A stretch of DNA of 64,000 bases from Clostridiales bacterium VE202-21 (GCA_000509105.1 BAIF02000111.1:1-64000); one strand, 5' to 3'; positions 1-7,079 are shown, counted from the stretch's first letter. Made by a program: numbers and translations. Notes: generated by a model from the sequence alone, not told the origin.

Positions 1-130
1 AATATGTCTATGTACTTGATCAAAGTGAACAACTACGGCAGTACGGAGATCATGTACGTGATCATGTACTTACATACTTGATCAGATTGATTAGTACGGA
101 CGAACCCAGTAAAATCAAGGGTTTCACGCG
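1..130. repeat. Cluster of short repeats and a palindrome at the left edge
   Basis: TACTTGATCA occurs twice (about 13-22 and 73-82). Between them GATCATGTAC is followed by GTGATCATGTAC (about 48-69), so GATCATGTAC is present twice in tandem, and each copy reads partly as a palindrome. AGTACGGA also recurs. No gene covers this stretch and the first phage-like gene starts at 187. This pattern suits repressor operators or iteron-like sites of a mobile element; that is inference only. The sequence left of position 1 is not visible. Confidence 0.35.
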
Positions 131-186
131 TACAGACCAGTGTAATAGATCCTTCTATAGGGAACAATGAAAGGTGTGTAAAATGC

Positions 187-474
187 ATGGTGATCAATGA
201 TATTATAAGTAATCAGAATAGATTATGTAATTGGATTAAAAGGAATCTGAAAAGTACGAAAACTATTAGAAATGACTTTTATGATTCGGCGCAGATTTTA
301 AGCTATGTAAAGAGAGATATACCGCAAGCAACACATGAAGAGTTTAAACAGGCTATGGCAAGGTGTGGTTTTTATGCTGATTGCTCATATTGTGATGAAG
401 CGTATAACATAGTGTATTTTAATGTATCCAGAAAGAGCATATGGAAACTACAAAAAAAGGAGCGTGAAGAATGA
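187..474 (+). CDS. Hypothetical protein, first gene of the phage-like region
   Basis: Encodes 95 residues that I do not recognise. The protein is basic and polar, with a tyrosine- and cysteine-rich stretch (YADCSYCDEAYNIVYF) at about residues 63-78, and no signal peptide or membrane segment. The start ATG at 187 follows a weak AAAGGTG. Its stop overlaps the ATG of the next gene (ATGA), so the two are probably translationally coupled. Small tightly packed plus-strand genes upstream of scaffold and capsid genes suggest an early or accessory phage gene. Function unknown. Confidence 0.55.
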   Translation: MVINDIISNQNRLCNWIKRNLKSTKTIRNDFYDSAQILSYVKRDIPQATHEEFKQAMARCGFYADCSYCDEAYNIVYFNVSRKSIWKLQKKEREE

Positions 475-665
475 ATTTACAATTGTCAGAAATACAGTTC
501 GCCGGATTCACCAGACAGGAGCGGCGAATGATAGACCGATACATAGAAAAGAATGGCATCAGAGAATATACATTTAGTGTTGTACAGGAGATCGCCGATC
601 TGATTGGGCGGGATATCGGAACAATGATTGAACCCAGTGGCGAAATCAGATTAATAGGACTGTGA
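471..665 (+). CDS. Hypothetical small protein of the phage-like region
   Basis: Encodes 64 residues without a family I recognise. The start at 471 overlaps the previous stop by four bases and is preceded by AAAAAGGAG, a good ribosome binding site. The sequence looks helical and charged (RQERRMIDRYIEKNGIREY, residues 15-33) with a hydrophobic C-terminal end. No cysteines, signal or membrane segment. It sits in a run of small co-directional genes typical of phage or satellite accessory modules. A DNA-binding or regulatory role is possible but not shown. Confidence 0.55.
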   Translation: MNLQLSEIQFAGFTRQERRMIDRYIEKNGIREYTFSVVQEIADLIGRDIGTMIEPSGEIRLIGL

Positions 666-678
666 AAGGAGTAGAACA

Positions 679-888
679 ATGACCGAAGGATATGAAAGAT
701 TAATTAAGGACTTCAATGAGAACTGCGGGAACAGCGTATACTCAAACATGACGTTGAAGATTATGGAACTTGAACGCCTTGACCGTATAGCAACCGCTCT
801 GGAAGGAATAGACAGCAAACTTGGAAAGTGCGTAGGAAAAGAAGGGACGTTCTTCATCTGTGGCGATGTGACAACTTATGAAGGGTAA
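679..888 (+). CDS. Hypothetical small protein of the phage-like region
   Basis: Encodes 69 residues of unknown function. GAAAGGAGTAGAACA precedes the ATG at 679, a strong ribosome binding site at normal spacing. The N-terminal half is acidic and probably helical. The middle (LERLDRIATALEGIDSKLGK) has a heptad-like pattern that could form a short coiled coil, a feature seen in many small phage accessory proteins. It lies 13 bases after the previous gene and is probably co-transcribed with it. Confidence 0.55.
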   Translation: MTEGYERLIKDFNENCGNSVYSNMTLKIMELERLDRIATALEGIDSKLGKCVGKEGTFFICGDVTTYEG

Positions 889-1000
889 CAATGAAAACAG
901 CCCCATAGATACGCCAATATCTACAGGGCAGCATAGCCGGAGCCATGCAGAAAGGACACTTACATAATAGCATGTGATCCGGGGAAAGGACAAGGAAATT

Positions 1001-1174
1001 ATGAGGAAATTAAGGGAAGAAATTATACAGATGGTTGCTGAACTGATTGTAGAATGTCGGAAACTGTCAAAGAGTGAGTTCCAGCAGTGGAAAAACGAAG
1101 TTATGAGAGAGACAACGGCCACTGCAAAACCGTTCATAGAAAGAGTAATCATGGTGGTTGAGGATAGTTTATAA
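1001..1174 (+). CDS. Hypothetical helical small protein
   Basis: Encodes 57 residues starting at ATG 1001, chosen because AAGGACAAGGAAATT lies just upstream; an in-frame GTG at 974 lacks a good site. The chain is strongly amphipathic and helical (REEIIQMVAELIVECRKL, then FQQWKNEVMRETTATAKPF). No family recognised. It belongs to the same plus-strand run of small genes as its neighbours. About 110 bases separate it from the previous gene and I see no terminator there. Confidence 0.45.
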   Translation: MRKLREEIIQMVAELIVECRKLSKSEFQQWKNEVMRETTATAKPFIERVIMVVEDSL

Positions 1175-1254
1175 AAGTATTCGCCTTCCGGGGGACGGTG
1201 CGCCAACACCTGAACCCGGCGGCGGGATGTTAAGGCTGAGCGGAGGCACGTGGA

Positions 1255-1395
1255 ATGAATGAGGAGAGAGAACAAAGGCTATATGACATAATGGCAAACT
1301 ACGGAGTGGATCAGGACACAGCAGAGCTGATTCTGCTGGATGAAGAGGAGGAAGAGAGTGAGCGTAAAGATCAAAGTATCCTATACGGACGATAA
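1255..1395 (+). CDS. Very small acidic protein (46 aa)
   Basis: A short reading frame of 46 residues with GGAGG (1242-1246) eight bases before the ATG. It carries a run of five glutamates (residues 30-34) after LILLD. The following gene's ribosome binding site and start lie inside it, which is typical of packed phage gene arrays. Function unknown. The good ribosome binding site and operon position are the only support, so the call is tentative. Confidence 0.4.
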   Translation: MNEEREQRLYDIMANYGVDQDTAELILLDEEEEESERKDQSILYGR

Positions 1396-1561
1396 GGAGC
1401 TTTCAGAGGTATTAAGGCGGCTGCATCCGGTCAAGAGAGTAAGACCGCAGCCAGCAAAAGGAAGCTTCAAAAGAGCGTATATTGACATCAAACAAGGCTG
1501 TTTGTCTGCTGAATTGGTTACTGAAAACTGGTGGCAGACAGCGGAAAATCAGGGAAAATGA
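1358..1561 (+). CDS. Basic hypothetical protein of the phage-like region
   Basis: Encodes 67 residues from GTG 1358, preferred over an in-frame ATG at 1340 because AGAGGAGGAAGAGA is correctly spaced before 1358. The protein is rich in Lys and Arg in its first half and has a beta-like pattern, then a tryptophan pair near the C-terminus (ENWWQTAENQGK). It could be a small nucleic-acid-binding protein, but I recognise no family. It overlaps the preceding small gene and ends where the promoter for the capsid module begins. Confidence 0.5.
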   Translation: MSVKIKVSYTDDKELSEVLRRLHPVKRVRPQPAKGSFKRAYIDIKQGCLSAELVTENWWQTAENQGK

Positions 1562-1590
1562 TTGCATACCCACCCTATATGTGATAGAAT
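1562..1590 (+). promoter_or_regulatory. Sigma-A type promoter for the scaffold-capsid module
   Basis: TTGCAT (1562-1567), a 17-base spacer and TAGAAT (1585-1590). The predicted start near 1597 would give a leader of roughly 200 bases before the scaffold gene at 1801. The promoter immediately follows the stop of the previous gene, so the structural genes could be transcribed separately from the small genes upstream. Confidence 0.5.
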
Positions 1591-1616
1591 AAGTATAACA
1601 ATATATCGAAGTACCG

Positions 1617-1639
1617 CACTGGTTTTTCTCCTACCAGTG
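1617..1639 (+). other. Leader hairpin upstream of the scaffold gene
   Basis: CACTGGT (1617-1623) and ACCAGTG (1633-1639) form a perfect 7-bp stem with a nine-base pyrimidine-rich loop. There is no T-run after it, so it is not a standard terminator. The rest of 1640-1800 holds no convincing gene; a 25-codon frame from GTG about 1654 is described among the findings. Confidence 0.4.
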
Positions 1640-1800
1640 TAAGCCTGAGGGCGTGGGAATAGCTTATGGACAGAAATGTCTTAAAGCCGTTCCTGCGTCC
1701 TCTTTTGATGTGTTGTTACTCCGGTTTTGAACTGCGTGCGGCATCACGGTATAAACTGCGAAAATTATAGCCGGCGGGCTTAAAACGGAAAGGAGCCAAT

Positions 1801-2319
1801 ATGGGCGAAGAATTATTGAATCAGGGTACAGAAGGTATGGAAGGTGCAGAGGCTTCCGCTGCAGAAGATCAGGAAGGTGCGCAGGGCAATCAAGAAGGGC
1901 AACATAGTGAGCCTGAGAAAAAATACACAGATGCGGATGTTGACCGAATTATTGCGAAGAAGATCGCCGCTGAGCGTCAGAGGATGCAGAAGCTGTTCAC
2001 GGAAGAACAGCAGGTAAGCGAATTAGAAACAAGAGAAAGGGAAGTGCTTAAAAGGGAGCTGAAAGCGGATGCAATGGATGCACTAATTGCGGATGGAATG
2101 CCTTCCTCATTGGCTACACTGATGGACTATAGTAGTAAGGAAGACTTTGAGAAAAGCTATGCAGAGGTGACAGACGTTTTCCGTAGGGCCCTTGGAGCTG
2201 AATTTAAGAGGCAGTTGGCTGGGCCTGCCCCACGGGTTGGAATCAATGATTCAAGTTCTAAAGGGGCCATGAAGGAACGGGCGATAAAAAATGCTTTTGC
2301 ACCTAAAGCACTAAGGTAG
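1801..2319 (+). CDS. Phage scaffolding protein (DUF4355/GP20-like)
   Basis: Encodes 172 residues. Residues 1-45 are Glu/Gln/Gly-rich and disordered. A YTDADVDRIIAKKIAAERQR block (about 42-61) leads into a long charged helix, the typical form of phage head scaffolds, which guide capsid assembly and then leave or are cleaved. AAAGGAGCCAAT precedes the ATG. The capsid gene starts seven bases after the stop, the usual scaffold-capsid order. The C-terminal part (KNAFAPKAL) resembles the capsid-binding tail of this family. The family call comes from composition, motif and position. Confidence 0.75.
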   Translation: MGEELLNQGTEGMEGAEASAAEDQEGAQGNQEGQHSEPEKKYTDADVDRIIAKKIAAERQRMQKLFTEEQQVSELETREREVLKRELKADAMDALIADGMPSSLATLMDYSSKEDFEKSYAEVTDVFRRALGAEFKRQLAGPAPRVGINDSSSKGAMKERAIKNAFAPKALR

Positions 2320-2325
2320 AAATAA

Positions 2326-3168
2326 ATGGCAATTAATTTAGTTACACAGTTTCTTCCACATGTGGATGAAATGTTTTACACAGAGAGTAAAAAGTCACTC
2401 CTGACAAACCAGGATTTTTCATGGACAGGAGCGCACACAGTGAAAGTACATAAAGTAAACACTGTGAGCATGAATGATTACGATAGGGCCGGATCAGGAA
2501 GCAATGATTCAAGATACGGGGCACTCGGCAGCGTAGGCAATACGCTTGAAGAGTTTGCATTGAAGAAAGACCGTTCCTTTACATTCGTAGTTGATAAAAT
2601 GGACAGAGACGAAACAGGCGGTGTATTGACGGGAGCGTCGGCCCTTGCAAGACAGCAGAGAGAAGTTATTATTCCGGAGGTTGACAAATATGTCTACGGA
2701 GTCATGACTGCCGGAGCAGGAACAAAGCCTACGGCAATCACGCTGACAAAAGATAATATCTATGATGAAATCCTGAAAGGGAATAACGCGCTTGACAACG
2801 CGGAAGTTCCAGAGACTGGACGCGTGCTTCTGATTACCCCGGATGTGTATTTGCTGATGAAGAAGAGTCCTGACATTATGATGGTAACGGACATCAGCGA
2901 AGAGATGCGGCTGAGGGGCGTAATTGCCATGATTGATGGGATTACGGTCATTAAGGTGCCATCTAACAGGGTGGATGCCAATTTCGGGTTTATGATTGCT
3001 CACCCGGTGGCAACAGTTGCCCCTACGAAGCTTGAGGATTACAAAGTACATAGTGATCCACCAGGAATCAGCGGAGAACTTGTGGAAGGGCGCATTGTTT
3101 ATGATGCGTTCGTACTGGATAACAAGAAGGAAGCTATCTATTATCAGGCTAACAAGCTTGCGGCGTAG
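2326..3168 (+). CDS. Phage major capsid protein
   Basis: Encodes 280 residues resembling the coat proteins that follow DUF4355 scaffolds in phages of Firmicutes. Such proteins form the icosahedral shell. The N-terminal MAINLVTQFLPHVDEMF start, the central DRSFTFVVDKMDRDET segment (about residues 83-98) and the late HPVATVAPTKLEDYKVHSDPPG segment (about 226-247) fit the family. Length is normal and the frame is intact. It lies directly after the scaffold gene and before a terminator at 3192. No portal, terminase, protease, head-tail connector or tail gene is visible nearby, so the head genes appear isolated in this window. Confidence 0.75.
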   Translation: MAINLVTQFLPHVDEMFYTESKKSLLTNQDFSWTGAHTVKVHKVNTVSMNDYDRAGSGSNDSRYGALGSVGNTLEEFALKKDRSFTFVVDKMDRDETGGVLTGASALARQQREVIIPEVDKYVYGVMTAGAGTKPTAITLTKDNIYDEILKGNNALDNAEVPETGRVLLITPDVYLLMKKSPDIMMVTDISEEMRLRGVIAMIDGITVIKVPSNRVDANFGFMIAHPVATVAPTKLEDYKVHSDPPGISGELVEGRIVYDAFVLDNKKEAIYYQANKLAA

Positions 3169-3191
3169 ACAGTAATCAATAATTGATAAGG

Positions 3192-3230
3192 ATACCCTGG
3201 GCGTTTTCTTCTTGCGTCTGGGGTATTTTT
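3192..3230 (+). terminator. Rho-independent terminator after the capsid gene
   Basis: ATACCCTGGGCG (3192-3203) pairs with CGTCTGGGGTAT (3215-3226) over 12 positions, including three G-U pairs, and is followed by TTTTT. It lies 23 bases after the capsid stop and would end the scaffold-capsid transcript. Confidence 0.8.
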
Positions 3231-3243
3231 GAAGGAAAATTGC

Positions 3244-3399
3244 ATGAATAAATTAGATAAAATGTATAAGAAAGCGCTGCACGACATGAAGGGCAGGGAA
3301 CAAAGAGAATGTTTTATAAAGGTCAGTTCAAAAGCCGTTCCTGCTTATTTTGACATAGTATCGTACTACTATAACCGCGGCATGGAATGCCTGATCTGA
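3244..3399 (+). CDS. Hypothetical 51-aa protein
   Basis: A short frame starting at ATG 3244 after GAAGGAAAATTGC. The segment SSKAVPAYFDIVSYYYNRGMEC at the C-terminal end is tyrosine-rich. Part of it (KAVPAxxFD) recurs in a short frame within the capsid leader near 1684, which hints at a small family or a duplicated remnant. Function unknown. It lies just past the capsid terminator and would need its own transcription or readthrough. Confidence 0.45.
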   Translation: MNKLDKMYKKALHDMKGREQRECFIKVSSKAVPAYFDIVSYYYNRGMECLI

Positions 3400-3416
3400 G
3401 TACTGAGGTGGGGCAA

Positions 3417-3608
3417 ATGGCTGTAAAGAACTTATTGGAAAGCCCGGATTTCAAAGAGCAATATCCGAAATGTGAAGCTACTTTTGACATTCTCATGAAA
3501 TGGTGGGACAGACCGCCGGTGCAGGACGATAAGGCAAGATATAGCCCGGAAACAATAGAGGATCTTGATAGGCTTTTTGGGGGTGAACAACATGAGTGTC
3601 AGGCTTAG
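3417..3608 (+). CDS. Hypothetical protein of the phage-like region
   Basis: Encodes 63 residues from ATG 3417, chosen because GAGGTGGGG lies directly upstream; an in-frame ATG at 3387 overlaps the previous gene and has no site. The sequence contains EQYPKCEATFDILMKWWDRPP (about residues 13-33) and is otherwise acidic. No recognised family. Its end overlaps the next start, suggesting coupling in a small three-gene run. Confidence 0.5.
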   Translation: MAVKNLLESPDFKEQYPKCEATFDILMKWWDRPPVQDDKARYSPETIEDLDRLFGGEQHECQA

Positions 3609-3798
3609 AATGAGAACAACAACAGAGATTAAACGGACGCTTGCCAGGGTAGCGAATATGGCCTTGAATGGCGAAATAGATACCAAGACGGCAAATACTA
3701 TCATACTGGCCTGCAATGCGATTTTGGGGGCAATCAGGACGGATGAGCAGCAGAAGAAAATTGACGAACTGGAGGTGTTGCTGAGTGGGATTAAATAG
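3592..3798 (+). CDS. Hypothetical small helical protein
   Basis: Encodes 68 residues from ATG 3592 after GGGGGTGAACA. It is mostly helical with two alanine-rich segments (RTLARVANMALNGEI and TANTIILACNAILGAI) and ends in ELEVLLSGIK. Similar proteins are common in gut Firmicute phages next to short genes of the NHEGYxDPTA type, which is what follows here. Function unknown. It overlaps both neighbours. Confidence 0.55.
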   Translation: MSVRLRMRTTTEIKRTLARVANMALNGEIDTKTANTIILACNAILGAIRTDEQQKKIDELEVLLSGIK

Positions 3799-3991
3799 AA
3801 ACCATGAAGGATATCATGATCCTACGGCCTGTGAAGCTGTCAGGCGTTCACGCAAGCCACGGAAGAAACAACCGCACCTGTGGTATCTGATCGGTGAGGT
3901 TGAATCCTTCCGGAACACAATTGAGGGTGGACGTGGGGCTGTGAGGAATAGACAGAATTGCACTAGTAAAACGACACTAGTAAAACCCTAA
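3785..3991 (+). CDS. NHEGYxDPTA-type small mobile-element protein
   Basis: Encodes 68 residues from GTG 3785, with GGAGGTG (3771-3777) seven bases upstream. The N-terminus NRNHEGYHDPTACEAVRRS matches a short motif that I associate with small proteins of phages and conjugative elements in Lachnospiraceae; their role is not established. The rest is basic with LWYLIGEVESF, perhaps one helix. The last codons run into the CACTAGTAAAAC repeat array, so the original C-terminus may have been replaced by repeat sequence. Confidence 0.5.
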   Translation: MGLNRNHEGYHDPTACEAVRRSRKPRKKQPHLWYLIGEVESFRNTIEGGRGAVRNRQNCTSKTTLVKP

Positions 3992-4020
3992 AAAACGGCA
4001 CTAATAAAATACTAGTAGAA
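3961..4020. repeat. Degenerate tandem CACTAGTAAAAC repeats
   Basis: CACTAGTAAAAC occurs at 3961 and 3975, a variant CACTAATAAAAT at 3999, and TACTAGTAGAAC at about 4010. Spacings are 14, 24 and 11 bases. The array marks the right end of the phage-like genes, overlapping the end of the gene at 3785. It may be a remnant of element ends or binding sites; the sequence alone does not decide. Confidence 0.5.
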
Positions 4021-4023
4021 CAT

Positions 4024-4119
4024 AAGAATCTTATATTGGTTATAGTTCAAAACACAGGGAATCCCATGAAATCGCCCTTCCTGATCCATGCTGCTATCCT
4101 AATATTTTATAAGATTCTT
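4024..4119. repeat. Perfect 12-bp inverted repeat pair
   Basis: AAGAATCTTATA (4024-4035) is exactly mirrored by TATAAGATTCTT (4108-4119) around a 72-base spacer with no gene. The long loop makes a simple terminator unlikely. It could be the inverted ends of a tiny deleted element at the junction between the phage-like region and the chromosome. Downstream, TGATATAAT near 4171-4179 is an extended -10 that may drive the gene at 4220. Confidence 0.45.
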
Positions 4120-4219
4120 AACAATTTAAGAAATTTTTAAGAGTATTATTAGGTTAATATTATCTTCCTCTGATATAATTTCAATAGATACAGATAAACG
4201 TACGAAAGAGAGGACAAAT

Positions 4220-4924
4220 ATGAAATTTATCAGACGGCTGCTGGCATTGATTCTCCTGTGTCTTCTGTGTGTGGGAGGATATTTGGGATATAAGGGTTAT
4301 GTAAAATACGAAGATGCTTTAGAGTATATGAGCATAGACCAGAAAGCAGAAGAAATCAAAGCATCACCATCGTACACACCGCTGAAAGAACTGCCGGATA
4401 TCTATTTGAACGCGGTTGTGGCCGTAGAAGATAAACGTTTTTATAAACATCCGGGGATTGACGCCATTGCGATTGGCCGGGCCATCAAGAATAACATCCA
4501 TGCCCGTCAACTGATTGAAGGCGGCAGCACGATCACACAGCAGCTTGCCAAAAATATGTATTTCACCCAGGAGAGAAGCCTGATCAGGAAAGTGGCGGAG
4601 GGCTTCATGGCAATTGCATTGGAACGAAAATTCAGTAAAGACGAGATATTGGAATTGTATGTAAACAGCATTTATTTTGGAGACGGTTATTACTGCGTTG
4701 CGGATGCGAGCATGGGATATTTCGGTAAAGCGCTGCAGGATATGAATGATTATGAGTGCACCTTGCTGGCTGGGATTCCAAATGCCCCCTCCGCCTATGC
4801 ACCTACGGTAAACCCGGAACTTGCCCGGCTGCGCCAGAAAAAGGTGCTGGATTCCATGGTTGAAGAAAAATATCTGACCCGCGAAGAGGCGGACGCGATC
4901 GTGTCTGCTGCAGCAGGCAGCTAA
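4220..4924 (+). CDS. Monofunctional peptidoglycan glycosyltransferase
   Basis: Encodes 234 residues of the family 51 glycosyltransferase fold, which polymerises lipid II into glycan strands at the outer face of the membrane. Residues 5-25 form a single membrane anchor. The catalytic glutamate is E70 in AVVAVEDKRFYKHPGID, followed by GGSTITQQLAKN (about 101-112) and ERKFSKDEILELYVNSIYFG. The frame ends without a transpeptidase domain, so this is an MtgA-type enzyme and not a truncated class A PBP; its length is normal for that group. AGAGAGGACAAAT precedes the ATG. A membrane-anchored phosphatase-fold gene follows after 50 bases. Confidence 0.9.
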   Translation: MKFIRRLLALILLCLLCVGGYLGYKGYVKYEDALEYMSIDQKAEEIKASPSYTPLKELPDIYLNAVVAVEDKRFYKHPGIDAIAIGRAIKNNIHARQLIEGGSTITQQLAKNMYFTQERSLIRKVAEGFMAIALERKFSKDEILELYVNSIYFGDGYYCVADASMGYFGKALQDMNDYECTLLAGIPNAPSAYAPTVNPELARLRQKKVLDSMVEEKYLTREEADAIVSAAAGS

Positions 4925-4974
4925 GGACACCAGACAAAAGAAAATCCTTTTTGGGGGTAAGGAGACCAGAGTGT

Positions 4975-6030
4975 ATGAAAAAGAAAAAAGCATTAAAAGC
5001 AGTTGGCATCATTCTGCTGGCATTCATTATTGTAGCAGCTGCAATCCTGGGGTACTATACGATCCGTGAATATCGGCCGGATGCCGTGGAGACGATAGAA
5101 CCGGGAGACGGAACCGCTGAATTGGGGACTGGGGAAATGTTTACAGTTCTAACCTATAATACCGGGTATGCCGGGCTGAGTAAAGATGAGGATTTCTTTA
5201 TGGACGGGGGCAGTAAGGTGCAGCCGGATAGCAAAGAGCTAGTGGAAAACAACCTGAGCGGAATCGCATCCATTTTGAAAGAGCAGGATGCGGATATTTA
5301 TTTTCTCCAGGAAGTGGACCGGGATTCCAAGAGGTCTTACCATATTGACGAACAGGATTACTATGAGCAGGAACTGGGGCTGCCCGGAATGTTTGCATGC
5401 AATTTTAAGGTTGACTACGTTCCATACCCGCTGCCTCCAATCGGAAAGGTTACGAGCGGGCTTGTCACTATGACTGGTCTGCATGTAAGCGATTCCTCGC
5501 GCATCGCTCTTCCGGAGTCGTTTTCATGGCCGGTTAAGACCTGCAATCTGAAGCGCTGCATGCTGGAAACCAGGATTCCGCTCAAAAATACGGATAAAGA
5601 GCTTGTGCTGATTAACTTCCATCTGGAAGCCTATGACAGCGGGGAAGGAAAGATAGCACAGAGCAAAATTCTCGCTGAAAAGTTACAGTCAGAATATGAA
5701 AAAGGAAATTATGTCATTGCCGGAGGTGATTTTAACCAGACCTTCGAGGGCATGGATACATATCCTATCCATAATAAAGACAGCTGGGTACCCGGGATTG
5801 TGGGGAAGGAAGAGATACCAACGGGATTTTCCTACGCAGTGTCCGATAATGCGCCGACCTGCAGGCTTCTGAATGGGCCTTACAGCGGGAATTATGAGGA
5901 ATCACAGGTGTATGTGCTGGATGGGTTTATCGTATCAGATAATATAAATGTGGAACAGGTAGAAAATATAGATATACAATTTGAATACACGGATCATCAG
6001 CCGGTTAGAGGGTGTTTTGAAATGAAATAA
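4975..6030 (+). CDS. Membrane-anchored endonuclease/exonuclease/phosphatase-fold protein
   Basis: Encodes 351 residues. Residues 9-28 are a hydrophobic signal anchor, and the rest is an EEP domain of the DNase I / sphingomyelinase / inositol-phosphatase superfamily. Visible motifs are VLTYNTGYAG, FLQEVDRDSKRSY (metal-binding Glu), INFHLEAYD, VIAGGDFNQ (the Asp-Asn pair) and the final DHQPVRG histidine. The domain should face outside the cell. Substrate is unknown: a phosphodiester, phospholipid headgroup or extracellular DNA are all possible. ATG 4975 is chosen because AAGGAG (4959-4964) lies ten bases upstream. Probably co-transcribed with the glycosyltransferase gene. Confidence 0.85.
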   Translation: MKKKKALKAVGIILLAFIIVAAAILGYYTIREYRPDAVETIEPGDGTAELGTGEMFTVLTYNTGYAGLSKDEDFFMDGGSKVQPDSKELVENNLSGIASILKEQDADIYFLQEVDRDSKRSYHIDEQDYYEQELGLPGMFACNFKVDYVPYPLPPIGKVTSGLVTMTGLHVSDSSRIALPESFSWPVKTCNLKRCMLETRIPLKNTDKELVLINFHLEAYDSGEGKIAQSKILAEKLQSEYEKGNYVIAGGDFNQTFEGMDTYPIHNKDSWVPGIVGKEEIPTGFSYAVSDNAPTCRLLNGPYSGNYEESQVYVLDGFIVSDNINVEQVENIDIQFEYTDHQPVRGCFEMK

Positions 6031-6050
6031 ATGTGGCGGGTATGGGGACG

Positions 6051-6339
6051 CGCCGAAGACGGACAGACGGTACGGTGTGCAGGAAGTGGGCGGCGGTTTG
6101 CTATTGCACCCGTTTATTAACGAATTCTAAGAAGAAGTCAGGCGGAAAACAGGGGTACGGATGACACAGTGTGAAAAATTTTGATAATTTTTCACGCTGA
6201 GTCATCCAAATCCGTGATTCGGAATCACGGATTTCCCCCTGTTTTCCGCCTGACTTCTTCAAGAATTCGTAAATGCACTCTAGCAATAGCACACCGCCGC
6301 CCACTTCCTGCACACCGTACCGCCTGTCCATCTTCGGCG
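6051..6339. repeat. 289-bp near-perfect palindrome in a 558-bp gene-free gap
   Basis: The outer 57 bases (6051-6107) match the reverse complement of 6283-6339 with about three mismatches. After a short unpaired interval a second arm (about 6121-6168, including GAAGTCAGGCGGAAAACAGG) pairs with about 6218-6275. The centre lies near 6184 (TGAAAAATT/AATTTTTCA). The right arm carries an extra nested hairpin, AAATCCGTGATTC with GAATCACGGATTT. No coding capacity is evident, and 6340-6588 holds nothing else I recognise. It may be a MITE-like element or a very long structured RNA. Confidence 0.85.
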
Positions 6340-6588
6340 CTGGCGCATCAGGGCGGCTGGATTTTTTCCTTTGTGGGAACAGTGGCGGCAGAGGCGGATT
6401 GGGGATGGCTTCGCGGATTTTGGTGAGGCAATTAACTGATAGGAATGTTAGGCTTGTGTTTTGGTGGATGGTTTTTATGAGATGCCGACGGGGATTTTAT
6501 CTTTAGGAATTCATTTGTTCTCTTGGTAATTAAAATTTACGGGAACGGGGTATACTGATGTATAAATTAGGATTTGGGGTGTGAATAT

Positions 6589-7077
6589 ATGGATGAATTG
6601 GAACGGGAACGGAAGAGTGAGGAAATTTTGGCTTATTATGGGGGGATGGATAATCGAGGGGAGCAGGAGTTAATTGTGGCTTTGTTGCGGGAGCTGCAGG
6701 ATATTTATGGGTGTATTACGGCTGGGGTTATTGAGCGGGCGGCTGCGGTGACTGGGGTGAAGCCTTCTTTTATAAGGGCTTTGGTTCGGATGTATCCTAC
6801 ATTGAAGGAGGCGGCTTTTCTGCATGATATTGTTGTCTGTATGGGGAAGGCCTGTGCGGATCAGGGGGGACGGGATATTCTTTCGTTTCTGCAGAAAGTT
6901 TTGAAGGTGCGGCGGAATGGGATTTCCAGGGATGGGAAGGTGCGGGTTCGCACACAGAGCTGTTTGAAACACTGCGGAACGGCTCCTAATCTGCTGATTG
7001 ATGGGAAATTGTATACAGGGGTGGATGAGGAGATGCTGACGGGAATATTGAAAAATCAATTTCATCTGGGATTATAG
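6589..7077 (+). CDS. NuoE-like [2Fe-2S] thioredoxin-fold protein, orphan
   Basis: Encodes 162 residues related to the 24-kDa subunit of complex I and the HydC-type subunits of NAD-linked hydrogenases and formate dehydrogenases. The N-terminal half is a helical bundle (LLRELQDIYGCITAGVIERAA). The C-terminal half has the four cluster cysteines in the expected pattern: CMGKAC, then SCLKHCGTAPNLLIDG. Normally the gene sits beside a NuoF-type flavoprotein gene, but here both neighbours are unrelated. ATG 6589 follows GGGGTG at good spacing. The gene is conspicuously G-rich at third positions compared with its surroundings. It could supply electrons or act as a sensor; partner unknown. Confidence 0.75.
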   Translation: MDELERERKSEEILAYYGGMDNRGEQELIVALLRELQDIYGCITAGVIERAAAVTGVKPSFIRALVRMYPTLKEAAFLHDIVVCMGKACADQGGRDILSFLQKVLKVRRNGISRDGKVRVRTQSCLKHCGTAPNLLIDGKLYTGVDEEMLTGILKNQFHLGL

Positions 7078-7079
7078 GG

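Noticed and set aside
3961..4020. Possible CRISPR array
   Set aside because: Repeats are 12 bases, degenerate, and unevenly spaced by 11-24 bases, and there are no cas genes.
4220..4924. Truncated bifunctional class A PBP
   Set aside because: The length and ending fit monofunctional glycosyltransferases, and no transpeptidase motifs occur downstream in any frame that I checked.
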